Shown piece after piece: positions 1 through 6,959 of a stretch of 7,916 nucleotides of DNA. Below the pieces are notes generated by a model, which was given only the letters and a program-made list of their open reading frames with translations, searched no databases and was not told the origin of the DNA. A program made the position numbers and the translations under genes. Where the stretch lies: NCBI GenBank assembly GCA_050735975.1, contig JBOHVS010000101.1, forward strand, positions 1-7,916, in the 5' to 3' direction. Within the stretch, counting starts at the first letter, position 1. Each line of letters opens with the position of its first letter. Source of the stretch: DATMBL01 sp050735975. GTDB lineage: Bacteria; Desulfobacterota; Binatia; UBA9968.

Positions 1-182
1 TTTTTATCCTGGATCTCCGGACCGCAATGACCATCGATCAACAACTCGCTTTATGGGTGCCATTCGCAGTGATTTTCCCGCTGATTTTTTTTCACCACTC
101 AAGGAGTCTCTGGCTCGTTCTGGACCATCTAGTAAACCCGACCAACCGGTTGTATAGCATGCCGCCGAAGCAGCCCGGCTAA
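1..182 (+). CDS. C-terminal fragment of a small membrane protein, possibly DUF983-like (5' end outside window)
   Basis: An open frame enters from the left edge (first full codon at 3) and ends at a TAA at 180-182, giving 59 readable residues. It contains a hydrophobic stretch (LALWVPFAVIFPLIFF) ending in a basic, aromatic segment (HHSRSLWLVLDHLVNP) and a short polar tail. This pattern, a last transmembrane helix followed by an S-(R/K)-(S/T)-LW-x-x-x-D motif, is what I remember from the C-terminus of DUF983-type membrane proteins, which carry an N-terminal zinc ribbon. That part lies outside the window, so the family is inference. An internal ATG at 27 has no clear Shine-Dalgarno and the frame is open before it, so a 5'-truncated gene is the better reading. 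It converges with the MOSC gene; no clear terminator lies between them. Confidence 0.62.
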   Translation, partial: FILDLRTAMTIDQQLALWVPFAVIFPLIFFHHSRSLWLVLDHLVNPTNRLYSMPPKQPG

Positions 183-252
183 CTTCTCTTTCTTTGGCAA
201 GTAATCGCGCCGCGTGCCCAGTCCCCGAGCGGGCTCCTCGATGTCCCTTGAT

Positions 253-280
253 GGGGGGGGAGTTAGAGTGGGGGTAAGGG
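253..280 (+). other. G-tract cluster, possible G-quadruplex
   Basis: In the spacer between the two convergent genes the plus strand carries G8 (253-260), a 9-base spacer, G5 (270-274), TAA, then G3 (278-280). The G8 run can supply two G3 tracts, so four tracts are available for an intramolecular quadruplex, although one loop is long. On the minus strand it makes the 3' untranslated part of the MOSC transcript C-rich. No function can be read from sequence; the G8 run could also be a slippage or sequencing-error site. Confidence 0.35.
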
Positions 281-290
281 TATAGAGAGA

Positions 291-764
291 CTAATCGCTT
301 TCAGCAACGACGCTATCCCCGACACGAATCGTACCGCTCTTCACAACCTCGGCTCGCAGCCCGCCGCGATGAATTAAACCGCGCAAGGCGCCCTTGACGG
401 TCAATTTCTCCATGTGTGAACAGGGCTCGCAGAGCCGGGTGCCGCGCAGCGTGACTTCACCGACGCGAAAATCTTTGCCGACGAGATGATTCAGAGAAAT
501 TCCGTGCGTGACGATATTGCGACGCGATTGGCCAGCATCCAGTTTGACGTGATAATCGCGCTTCAACGCCTCCACGGCTTCGGACTCGATCAGAGTCACG
601 TCGCGGCCGGAGCCAGGATCGTTGGAGTAAGTTCCCAGCTCGTTCGCGTAGCGGTCTCCGGTCAGTCCCTTTCCCTGCACCGCCTGTACCTCCTTCACCG
701 ACCACATTGGCGCCGCTCCGGTTGAAGCGACGTGGATGGAAACTACGGCGCCCTTTGAGTCCAC
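291..764 (-). CDS. MOSC domain-containing protein
   Basis: This 157-residue protein is a single MOSC domain (the fold shared by molybdenum cofactor sulfurase C-termini, mARC and YiiM). Visible family marks are GLTGDRY at residues 33-39, RRNIVT at 81-86, the CEPC cysteines at C112 and C115, and the HRGGLRAEVV block at 132-141 followed by the closing IRVGD. The length is normal for stand-alone bacterial MOSC proteins. Known relatives bind molybdenum cofactor or carry sulfur on cysteine; the substrate of this one cannot be told. The start is a GTG at 764-762 that shares its G with the TAG stop of the preceding gene (TAGTG). A G-rich run (773-779, minus strand) 8 bases upstream could serve as ribosome site. 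Translation is therefore likely coupled to the upstream PEP mutase-like gene, though no molybdoenzyme lies nearby. Confidence 0.92.
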   Translation of the reverse strand: MDSKGAVVSIHVASTGAAPMWSVKEVQAVQGKGLTGDRYANELGTYSNDPGSGRDVTLIESEAVEALKRDYHVKLDAGQSRRNIVTHGISLNHLVGKDFRVGEVTLRGTRLCEPCSHMEKLTVKGALRGLIHRGGLRAEVVKSGTIRVGDSVVAESD

Positions 765-1642
765 TATTTCAGCCCCCCCTTCTTTCTTGATACCAAAGCG
801 CTGATCTCCGGCGTCTGCATCGCTTCCTTCAGAGCCGTAACCGTTCCGTTCTCAAGAATCTCTTGCGCTAATCGCTTGGTACTGCCGATGGCCGCCTTGA
901 GAAATGCCGATCCGTAACTGACTCTCGCAACCCCCAGATCCTGCAACTCGCCAATACTTGGTGACTGCGGACCGGCGAGAATGCTGATGGGCGCTTTGAC
1001 TTCCTTCGCCACCGTGCCAATGATGTCCCGCGCATGAAGATTCAAGTAGAAAATACAGTCGCCGCCGGCTTCTGCGTATGCGTTGCCGCGACGAACTCCT
1101 TCATCCAACGCCTTCTTTGGATCATCGGGCATGACGTGAAAGGCGTCGACCCTGGCATTAAGAAAAAACTCGCTCCCCAGCACGCGTTTGGTTTCCATCA
1201 CCGCGGCGATTTTGCGCAGTTGCTCGGAAAGCGGCACTAATCCGCGGGCGCCGCCTGGTTTACCGCCGGCGCCATCCTCCAGATTCATCCCCGCGACGCC
1301 TCTCGCCACCAGCGCGCGCACCGTCTCTTTGACCTCGTTCTCGTCGCCATAGCCCCGCTCGCCGTCGGCGTTGAACGGAATCGACACCGCTGCGGCAAAC
1401 TTCCCCGATACATGCAGAAAGAGATCGCGGCTCATCACCTCGCCGTCCGGATAGCCCAACGACGCCGCGATGCCGCCGCTCGTTCCTTGAATAGCTCTGA
1501 ATCCCATCTGCTCGAAGAGGAGCGCGCTGACCACATCGTAGGCGCCGGGCATGACGAGAATCTCCGGTGCGTGGACTAATTCTCTCAACGTCCGGCTCTT
1601 CGCATTAGTCGCCTGAAGAATTGCGCCTGGAATCGGTTCCAT
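764..1642 (-). CDS. isocitrate lyase/PEP mutase family enzyme
   Basis: A 292-residue TIM-barrel enzyme of the PEP mutase/isocitrate lyase superfamily, whose members form or break C-C or C-P bonds next to a 2-oxo acid. Visible marks are PGAYDVVSA at 32-40, the substrate loop GTSGG at 53-57, the metal-site strand ADGERGYG at 92-99, NLEDG at 120-124 and NARVDAF at 162-168. Aligned by eye to PEP mutase, D93 and E122 keep metal-site acids, R164 keeps the substrate arginine, and E95 replaces the second aspartate. The K-(K/R)-C-G-H signature of true isocitrate lyase is absent, so it is not AceA. Phosphonopyruvate hydrolase, oxaloacetate decarboxylase or methylisocitrate lyase-like activity are all possible. 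The ATG start has a perfect AGGAGG. It heads a two-gene unit with the MOSC gene. Confidence 0.92.
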   Translation of the reverse strand: MEPIPGAILQATNAKSRTLRELVHAPEILVMPGAYDVVSALLFEQMGFRAIQGTSGGIAASLGYPDGEVMSRDLFLHVSGKFAAAVSIPFNADGERGYGDENEVKETVRALVARGVAGMNLEDGAGGKPGGARGLVPLSEQLRKIAAVMETKRVLGSEFFLNARVDAFHVMPDDPKKALDEGVRRGNAYAEAGGDCIFYLNLHARDIIGTVAKEVKAPISILAGPQSPSIGELQDLGVARVSYGSAFLKAAIGSTKRLAQEILENGTVTALKEAMQTPEISALVSRKKGGLK

Positions 1643-1649
1643 TCTTTGA

Positions 1650-1655
1650 CCTCCT
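1650..1655 (-). promoter_or_regulatory. Shine-Dalgarno of the PEP mutase-family gene
   Basis: AGGAGG on the minus strand, 7 bases before the ATG at 1642. It is the strongest ribosome site in the window and fixes the start of the gene. Confidence 0.85.
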
Positions 1656-1744
1656 GGTGCGAGGAAAATTGAAAACCCGCATCCTAAGTCCGAAACGGGA
1701 TGTGAAGCAAGAGGAGGAAGGAAACGACGGAGCGGCAGGAGTTT

Positions 1745-2200
1745 TTACGCCGCCTTACGGAGGAGTTTTCTCGCCGGCTTTTTATGACTCGTCGTCAGAC
1801 GAGAGAGTGCGATGCGCGGGAGCTTCTCTTCCTTCCAGCGAAGCAGTCCCTGACGAATGTATCCTGGCTTGATGCCGAGCCCTTCACAGCAATTGACAAA
1901 CGAGAAGATCCATTCGGAGTCGTCCTCCAGAATCCACCTCTCGACTTCGGCAAAACGCTTGGCGCTCCTCTTGCCCCCAGCGAGCAGGTAACGTTGATAA
2001 TCAGCGATCGCCTCGTCCAAAACAGCCGCCATCAACTCCTCCTCCGGAGCCAACTGGTGCCGCCGATAAACCCTGTCATATTCTCCGGTAGTCGTGATAT
2101 CTTCTTCCCACAGCCCCATAGTCCTTGGATCGAGCCCGGAATTCCGATGGTAAAATTCCGGCTGCCGCTCCTGTTCGTTGTCGAATCCGGTGCTTCCCAT
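1745..2200 (-). CDS. conserved hypothetical protein, helical, unnamed family
   Basis: A 151-residue soluble protein without signal peptide or membrane segment. The first 50 residues are polar and probably disordered. Residues 51-75 (EEELMAAVLDEAIADYQRYL) look like a long amphipathic helix. The core at 83-123 (FAEVERWILE, SEWIFSFVNCCEGLGI, YIRQGLLRWKEEK) resembles a compact helical domain, and its last two helices could form a helix-turn-helix. The tail from 139 is lysine/arginine-rich. I remember similar E-W-I-x(5)-W-(I/L)-FSF-x-N-x-CE-x-LG patterns in uncharacterised proteins of deltaproteobacteria and related soil phyla, but know no function. The frame extends up to 2350, but the ATG at 2200 has GGAGGG 9 bases upstream, whereas the longer start has no ribosome site and adds low-quality sequence. 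It lies 102 bp upstream of the PEP mutase-family gene and diverges from thiD. Confidence 0.85.
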   Translation of the reverse strand: MGSTGFDNEQERQPEFYHRNSGLDPRTMGLWEEDITTTGEYDRVYRRHQLAPEEELMAAVLDEAIADYQRYLLAGGKRSAKRFAEVERWILEDDSEWIFSFVNCCEGLGIKPGYIRQGLLRWKEEKLPRIALSRLTTSHKKPARKLLRKAA

Positions 2201-2209
2201 GTTTTTCAG

Positions 2210-2215
2210 CCCTCC
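2210..2215 (-). promoter_or_regulatory. Shine-Dalgarno that sets the start of the hypothetical gene
   Basis: GGAGGG on the minus strand, 9 bases before the ATG at 2200. It is the reason for choosing this start over the in-frame ATG at 2350. Confidence 0.75.
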
Positions 2216-2260
2216 GGCGAAACGCTCGCTGCTTTCGCCGCTACTCAACAAAATTCCCAG

Positions 2261-2312
2261 AATTAATATTAATTTTCCACCGCCATGGATAGTCGGCAAA
2301 AAATTGAATTTT
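2261..2312. promoter_or_regulatory. AT-rich palindromes in the divergent spacer
   Basis: The 263-bp spacer between the hypothetical gene and thiD holds two AT-rich palindromes: AATTAATATTAATT at 2261-2274, a perfect 14-bp palindrome, and AAAATT-G-AATTTT at 2300-2312, perfect around one central base. Their centres are about 38-39 bp apart. Such sites in a divergent promoter region may be operator or promoter elements for the minus-strand gene. I could not place a convincing -35/-10 pair on either strand, so the role is unproven. Confidence 0.35.
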
Positions 2313-2463
2313 GTGTAGGTATTTTGGATCGGGGGAGTCGGTATTTTCATTACAGGCCCGGCCGGCCGAAGAACCGAGAACGAGGCGCGTACACTGCGTT
2401 CGTTGCGGTCGGCGATAAATTTTGACAGGTTGAAAACTGTTTGTAGCCAGACGAGGATAAACG

Positions 2464-3261
2464 ATGCGAAAAGCTCTGACCATCGCGGGCTCTGATTCCG
2501 GCGCAGGCGCCGGTATACAAGCTGACCTTAAAACCTTTGCCGCCTTGGAGGTCTACGGTACTTCGGCGATCACGGCGATCACGGCGCAGAACACGATCGG
2601 TGTAACGAAGGTCTTTGAGCTGAGCCCTGATATGGTCGCCGCGCAGATCGATGCCGTCATCGAAGACATCGGGGCCCACGCATTGAAAACGGGGATGCTC
2701 GCCAATTCTGAAATCATCGATACCGTCGCAAAGAAAATCCGCGAGCACAAGCTAAAAAACCTGGTCGTTGATCCCGTGATGGTCGCCAAAGGCGGGGATC
2801 GCCTTCTGCGCCGAGACGCCATCGAAGCTCTCCGCTCTCAGCTCATTCCGCTCGCTACGGTCGTGACACCGAATATTCCCGAAGCGGAAGAGCTGACGGG
2901 GCTCAAGTTGAATCGCGCAGGCGCGATCAAAGAAGCCGCTCAACGAATTCTCGACATGGGAGCTCAAAGCGCCGTCATCAAAGGCGGCCACCGTCATGGA
3001 CCGGCAACAGATCTATTCTATGATGGGAAGAACTTCTACGATCTCGTCGCTCCTCGGGTTCGGACCCGTCACACGCATGGCACCGGCTGTACTTTCTCAG
3101 CGGCAATCGCGGCAAAGTTAGCTAAGGGGGAGAAACTTCAGGAGGCGGTGAGCCATGCGAAAAAGTTCATCACCGATGCGATCCGGGGCGGCTTTGCAAT
3201 CGGCGCGGGTCACGGCCCGGTGCACCATTTTCACGCCTTATGGCCCAAACCAAGACCTTAG
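2464..3261 (+). CDS. thiD: hydroxymethylpyrimidine/phosphomethylpyrimidine kinase
   Basis: ThiD phosphorylates 4-amino-5-hydroxymethyl-2-methylpyrimidine (HMP) twice in the cytoplasm, giving the HMP diphosphate that ThiE joins to the thiazole in thiamin synthesis. The 265 residues cover the whole ribokinase-like fold at the usual length. Visible are the N-terminal GSDSGAGAGIQAD at 9-21, the pyrimidine-contacting Q43, VVDPVMVAKGG at 101-111, TPNIPEAEELTG at 135-146, IKGGH at 172-176 and the anion-hole/catalytic HTHGTGCTFSAA at 203-214 with C209. The start is fixed by GAGG at 2453-2456, 7 bases before the ATG. No thiE, thiM or thiC is adjacent and no TPP riboswitch core is visible upstream, so this copy appears solitary. 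It converges on pyrF with a 66-bp gap. Confidence 0.97.
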   Translation: MRKALTIAGSDSGAGAGIQADLKTFAALEVYGTSAITAITAQNTIGVTKVFELSPDMVAAQIDAVIEDIGAHALKTGMLANSEIIDTVAKKIREHKLKNLVVDPVMVAKGGDRLLRRDAIEALRSQLIPLATVVTPNIPEAEELTGLKLNRAGAIKEAAQRILDMGAQSAVIKGGHRHGPATDLFYDGKNFYDLVAPRVRTRHTHGTGCTFSAAIAAKLAKGEKLQEAVSHAKKFITDAIRGGFAIGAGHGPVHHFHALWPKPRP

Positions 3262-3327
3262 GATTGATAGCGGACACCGCCGACCGTGCGATCTCATAAA
3301 CGATTGTATGCGGATTACATCGCATTA

Positions 3328-4083
3328 TTATTTGCCGCAGCGTTCCATCTCAGCGACGATCTCCCGCGCGGCTATGACGGGATCTTTCGCTTGAAGAATA
3401 GGCCGCCCGACGACGATATAGTCGACGCCCGAGCGCATCGCCTCTTCGGGAGTCATCACCCGACGCTGGTCGTCCCGTTTGCCGCTGGACGGGCGAATTC
3501 CCGGAGTCACGATTACAAAGCGACGACCACAGGCTTGGCGAATATCGGCCACCTCCTGCGGCGACGCAACGACGCCGTCCATTCCGGCTTCACGGGTCAA
3601 AAGAGCCAAACGTACAACCTGGTCCGCCACTTCACTGTTGACGCCAAGTTTTTTTAGATCGCTTTTGTCAAGACTGGTCAACACAGTGACGGCCAGCATG
3701 ATCGGCCTGCTGCGATTTTCCTGACGGCAGACCCTGCGCACTTCCGTTACCGTTGTGCGCATCATCTCCAGGCTGCCGGAGGCGTGGACGTTGAACATCT
3801 TCACGCCGAGACGGGTCGCTTCAATGGCGGCTTTGGCCACCGTGGTGGGAATATCATGAAATTTAAGATCTAGAAAAATCTCCCCGCCCAAGTCATGAAT
3901 CAAACGAACCACCTGGGGTCCGGCATGCGTAAAAAGCTGCTTGCCGACCTTGAACATGCCTACTTCGTCGGCAAGAATTCGAACCAGCTCTTTCACCTGC
4001 TCGAGATCGTCGACGTCTAAAGCGACGATCAATCGCTCTCGCATCGACTTGTGCTCGCGGAGCAGCTCCAATGTAGAGACCAT
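3328..4083 (-). CDS. pyrF: orotidine 5'-phosphate decarboxylase
   Basis: PyrF decarboxylates OMP to UMP, the last step of de novo pyrimidine synthesis. The 251-residue TIM barrel shows ALDVDD at 21-26, KVGKQLF at 45-51, the catalytic DLKFHDIPTTV at 72-82 (D72, K74 and D77 form the charged Asp-Lys-Asp network), TPGIR at 193-197 and the phosphate-binding GRPI at 226-229. This is the short bacterial form. The ATG at 4083 lies 2 bases after the proS stop, suggesting translational reinitiation. A second ATG at 4044 (MRERLIVALD) gives a 238-residue protein closer to the family's typical N-terminus, and neither has a good ribosome site, so the start is uncertain by 13 residues. It is the last gene of the ispG-proS-pyrF unit. 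Confidence 0.97.
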   Translation of the reverse strand: MVSTLELLREHKSMRERLIVALDVDDLEQVKELVRILADEVGMFKVGKQLFTHAGPQVVRLIHDLGGEIFLDLKFHDIPTTVAKAAIEATRLGVKMFNVHASGSLEMMRTTVTEVRRVCRQENRSRPIMLAVTVLTSLDKSDLKKLGVNSEVADQVVRLALLTREAGMDGVVASPQEVADIRQACGRRFVIVTPGIRPSSGKRDDQRRVMTPEEAMRSGVDYIVVGRPILQAKDPVIAAREIVAEMERCGK

Positions 4084-4085
4084 GC

Positions 4086-5813
4086 TTATCTCTGGAGTTG
4101 AGCTGTGACCACCTGTTGAACTTTCTCCGCCGCGTCGGCAACGGTCACGTCTTCGGTCTTGCCATCGCGGCGCCAGCGCATTTCAACGCAACCCTTCTCC
4201 AATCCTTTGGCGCCGATAGTTATACGTAGTGGAATACCGATCAAGTCCGCGTCTTTGAATTTCACCCCCGGCCGCTCGTCACGGTCGTCGAGCATCACTT
4301 CGAAATTGCGCCGCCGGAGCTCGCCATAGAGTTGATCGGAGACTTCCCGAATGGCCTTCTCATGGTAATTAATCGGCAGCAATAAAACCTGGAAAGGCGC
4401 GATAGAGAGGGGCCAGATAATTCCGTGGACGTCGTGATTCTGTTCAACGGCGGCCGCGACCAATCGGCTAACCCCGATGCCGTAACAGCCCATTTCAATG
4501 GGCCGTTCCCGCCCTTCGGCGTCAAGATACCGCGCGCCGAGCGCTTCGCTGTATTTAGTTCCCAGATAGAAAATCTGACCCACTTCAATCCCGCGGTGGC
4601 TTTCCAAAACACCCCCATCGCAACGCGGGCAGGGATCGCCCGCTATCGCAAGCCGTAGATCGGCAAACCCCGACGGCTTAAAGTCCCGCTTCTGATCGAC
4701 TTCAATATAATGGGCGTCGTCCTGGTTGGCGCCGGTAACGGCCCGCTGCATCCCCTGAATCGCCAGATCGGCAATGCTGCGCAGCTCAAGACCGATGGGA
4801 CCTAGGAATCCCGGAGTCACTTTGGTCGCCGCGGCAACCTCACCTTCGTTCGCAAGGGTCACTTCCCGGCAACCCAACACCGTTTGAAGTTTCAGCTCGT
4901 TGATTTCGTGGTCGCCCCGCACCAAAGCGGCGACCAGCTCTCCGTTATCGATCTTGTAAACCAGCGTCTTGATGAATCTTTCCGCAGGCACATGAAGAAA
5001 CGCGGCCACCTCCGCTACGCTCTTCTTGCCCGGGGTCGATACCCTTTCGAGCGGCGGCGGCTCCTCGGCGATTTTTGGGGCTGCAGGCTGGCTGGCTTTA
5101 ACTTCGGCCTTTTGTACATTGGCCGCGTGCTCGCATTTATTGCAGCTCACGATAGCGTCCTCGCCGGAGTCGGCAAGCACCTGAAATTCGTGGGACCGGC
5201 TGCCGCCGATTGCCCCTGTATCCGCCTCCACCGGACGATAGCGAAGACCGCAGCGGCCGAAGATCCTCTTATAAGTCTGATACATGGTTTCGTATTCGCG
5301 CAAGCAGTCGCCAAGATCCGTGTGAAAGCTGTAGGCGTCCTTCATAATGAATTCACGCCCGCGCATGAGACCGAAACGCGGCCGGACTTCGTCGCGAAAC
5401 TTTGTTTGAATCTGATACAGGTTGAAGGGAAGCTCGCGATAAGATCGGACGACGCGGCGAACTAGATCTGTAATGATTTCCTCATGGGTCGGCCCTAAAC
5501 AAAAGTCGCGCTCGTGACGGTCTTTGAATCGCAGGAGTTCTTTACCGTAAACTTCCCGCCGGCCGCTTTCTTGCCAAAGCTCCGCGGGCGAGGGCACCGG
5601 CAGCAGAAGTTCTTGAGCGCCAGCGCGGTCCATTTCCTCGCGCACGATGTTTTCGATCTTTCGTAGGACCTTCAGCGCCAGAGGCAGATAGTCGTAGATG
5701 CCCCGGCTGATTTGGCGAATGAAGCCCCCTCGGACTAACAGTTTGTGACTGACTACCTCGGCGTCAGCGGGGTCTTCCTTGAGGGTGGGAATGAAGGTTT
5801 TGCTCCAGCGCAT
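4086..5813 (-). CDS. proS: prolyl-tRNA synthetase, bacterial type with editing domain
   Basis: ProRS charges tRNA-Pro with proline using ATP. At 575 residues it is the usual length for the bacterial (E. coli-like) class II enzyme with the INS domain that clears mischarged Ala-tRNA-Pro. Visible in order: the conserved opening MRWSKTFIPTLKEDP, the LGPTHEE loop at 106-112, motif 2 with RDEVRPRFGLMRGREF at 140-155, CNKC at 224-227 before the insertion, a YbaK-like editing domain at about 255-380 with FIKTLVYK at 280-287 (K282), CPRC at 395-398, motif 3 GIGVSR at 445-450 and the C-terminal anticodon-binding domain from about 470. The start matches the family but has no recognisable Shine-Dalgarno in the 42-base gap after ispG. 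pyrF follows after 2 bases. Confidence 0.98.
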   Translation of the reverse strand: MRWSKTFIPTLKEDPADAEVVSHKLLVRGGFIRQISRGIYDYLPLALKVLRKIENIVREEMDRAGAQELLLPVPSPAELWQESGRREVYGKELLRFKDRHERDFCLGPTHEEIITDLVRRVVRSYRELPFNLYQIQTKFRDEVRPRFGLMRGREFIMKDAYSFHTDLGDCLREYETMYQTYKRIFGRCGLRYRPVEADTGAIGGSRSHEFQVLADSGEDAIVSCNKCEHAANVQKAEVKASQPAAPKIAEEPPPLERVSTPGKKSVAEVAAFLHVPAERFIKTLVYKIDNGELVAALVRGDHEINELKLQTVLGCREVTLANEGEVAAATKVTPGFLGPIGLELRSIADLAIQGMQRAVTGANQDDAHYIEVDQKRDFKPSGFADLRLAIAGDPCPRCDGGVLESHRGIEVGQIFYLGTKYSEALGARYLDAEGRERPIEMGCYGIGVSRLVAAAVEQNHDVHGIIWPLSIAPFQVLLLPINYHEKAIREVSDQLYGELRRRNFEVMLDDRDERPGVKFKDADLIGIPLRITIGAKGLEKGCVEMRWRRDGKTEDVTVADAAEKVQQVVTAQLQR

Positions 5814-5855
5814 GTTCGTGTTGAAGTGGGGAATGCGAAAGCGGGGGCAAAGAGA

Positions 5856-6953
5856 TCAATCTTCGACAGGCGTCAGCTTCTCCGCCTCCATCGCGGCGGC
5901 CAAGATTTTAACCTCTTCCATCAGGGCATCGACGATTTGAGCTTCGGGAACTTTACGGATCACTTCGCCCTTTCGAAAAATGAGCCCGATGCCCTTGCCA
6001 CCGGCAACGCCAAGGTCAGCCGCGCGCGCTTCGCCTGGACCGTTGACCTCGCAACCCATCACCGCGACGTGGATATTCATGTTGCGGTAAGGCGTCATTC
6101 TTTCCTCGACCGCTTTGGCCAACCCGACAAGATCAACGTCCGCTCGACCGCATGACGGACAGGCAACGAAAGTCATGCCGTCTCTCTTGAGGCCGAGAGA
6201 TCTTAGGATTTCGGCTCCCACTCGCACCTCTTCCACCGGATCCGCCGCCAGCGACACCCGAATCGTATCACCGATGCCCTCAGCGAGAAGCGTGCCGAGA
6301 CCGACCGCCGATTTGATCGTTCCGGCCGTCGGTGTCCCCGCCTCGGTTACTCCGAGATGAAAAGGGTAAGCCACTTTGTCCGCTAGCATGCGGTAAGCTT
6401 CGATCATCATCAGCGGGTCCGACGCCTTCAGTGAAATCTTGATTTCGGGGTAGCCCAGGTCTTCCAGGATATGGATATGCCGCAGCCCGCTTTCGACCAT
6501 GCCCGCCGCGGTAGGTCCGCCGTATTTTTCCAGAAGATCTTTTTCCAATGAACCGGCATTAACACCGATGCGGATCGGAATCTTGCGTTCGGCTGCTAGC
6601 TTGACGACCTCTTCGATGCACCATCGCGCGCCGATATTGCCCGGATTCAGGCGCAATCCATCGACACCCTGCTCCAACGCAATCAACGCGAGTTTGTAGT
6701 TGAAATGAATGTCGGCGACTAAGGGAATACGGATCTGTCTCTTGATTTTTGCCAGCCGCTCAGCGGCTTCGCGCACAGGCACGGCGACGCGGACGATTTC
6801 GCAACCCGCCGCCTCCAATGCCCAAATCTGGTCTACCGTGGCATCGACATCGCGCGTGTCTGTCTTGGTCATCGATTGGACGGTAATGGGCGCATCTCCG
6901 CCGACTTTGACTTTGCCGAGTTGGATCTGTCTTGTTTTACGTCGTTGAATCAC
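5856..6953 (-). CDS. ispG: 4-hydroxy-3-methylbut-2-enyl diphosphate synthase (GcpE)
   Basis: IspG converts methylerythritol cyclodiphosphate to HMBPP, the next-to-last step of the non-mevalonate isoprenoid pathway, with a [4Fe-4S] cluster. The 365-residue protein is the short two-domain bacterial form. The N-terminal TIM barrel shows GGDAPITVQSMTKTDT at 18-33, PLVADIHF at 77-84 and RLNPGNIG at 101-108. The C-terminal iron-sulfur domain keeps all cluster ligands: C265 and C268 in CPSCGR, then C301 and E308 in GCEVNGPGE. The GTG start gives the family's usual MIQRRKTRQI opening. There is no Shine-Dalgarno; instead a strong promoter ends 6 bases before the GTG, predicting a leaderless transcript. 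It is the first gene of the unit with proS and pyrF. Confidence 0.97.
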   Translation of the reverse strand: MIQRRKTRQIQLGKVKVGGDAPITVQSMTKTDTRDVDATVDQIWALEAAGCEIVRVAVPVREAAERLAKIKRQIRIPLVADIHFNYKLALIALEQGVDGLRLNPGNIGARWCIEEVVKLAAERKIPIRIGVNAGSLEKDLLEKYGGPTAAGMVESGLRHIHILEDLGYPEIKISLKASDPLMMIEAYRMLADKVAYPFHLGVTEAGTPTAGTIKSAVGLGTLLAEGIGDTIRVSLAADPVEEVRVGAEILRSLGLKRDGMTFVACPSCGRADVDLVGLAKAVEERMTPYRNMNIHVAVMGCEVNGPGEARAADLGVAGGKGIGLIFRKGEVIRKVPEAQIVDALMEEVKILAAAMEAEKLTPVED

Positions 6954-6959
6954 GACTTT

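Noticed and set aside
1681..1710. TTGCTT / TAGGAT pair with 18-bp spacing upstream of the PEP mutase-family gene (minus strand)
   Set aside because: Only three and four consensus matches; too weak to support, though the gene may have its own promoter in this gap.
2201..2350. 50-residue N-terminal extension of the hypothetical protein
   Set aside because: No ribosome site at 2350 and the sequence is the translation of an AT-rich palindrome-bearing spacer; the start at 2200 has GGAGGG.
2422..2427. TTGACA as a -35 box for thiD
   Set aside because: It is a perfect hexamer, but no sequence 15-19 bp downstream resembles TATAAT (best is TAGCCA), so it was not called a promoter.
2351..2463. TPP riboswitch upstream of thiD
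   Set aside because: Neither the conserved CTGAGA element nor the downstream ACCTGATCTGG-like core can be found in the leader.
3308..3334. Hairpin ATGCG/CGCAT followed by a T-rich run as a thiD terminator
   Set aside because: The stem is only 5 bp with an 8-base loop, a competing TGTA/TACA pairing exists, and it overlaps the pyrF stop.
4884..5465. 193-residue plus-strand open frame inside proS
   Set aside because: Antisense to a highly conserved gene, no ribosome site and no recognisable domain; it is a frame shadow.
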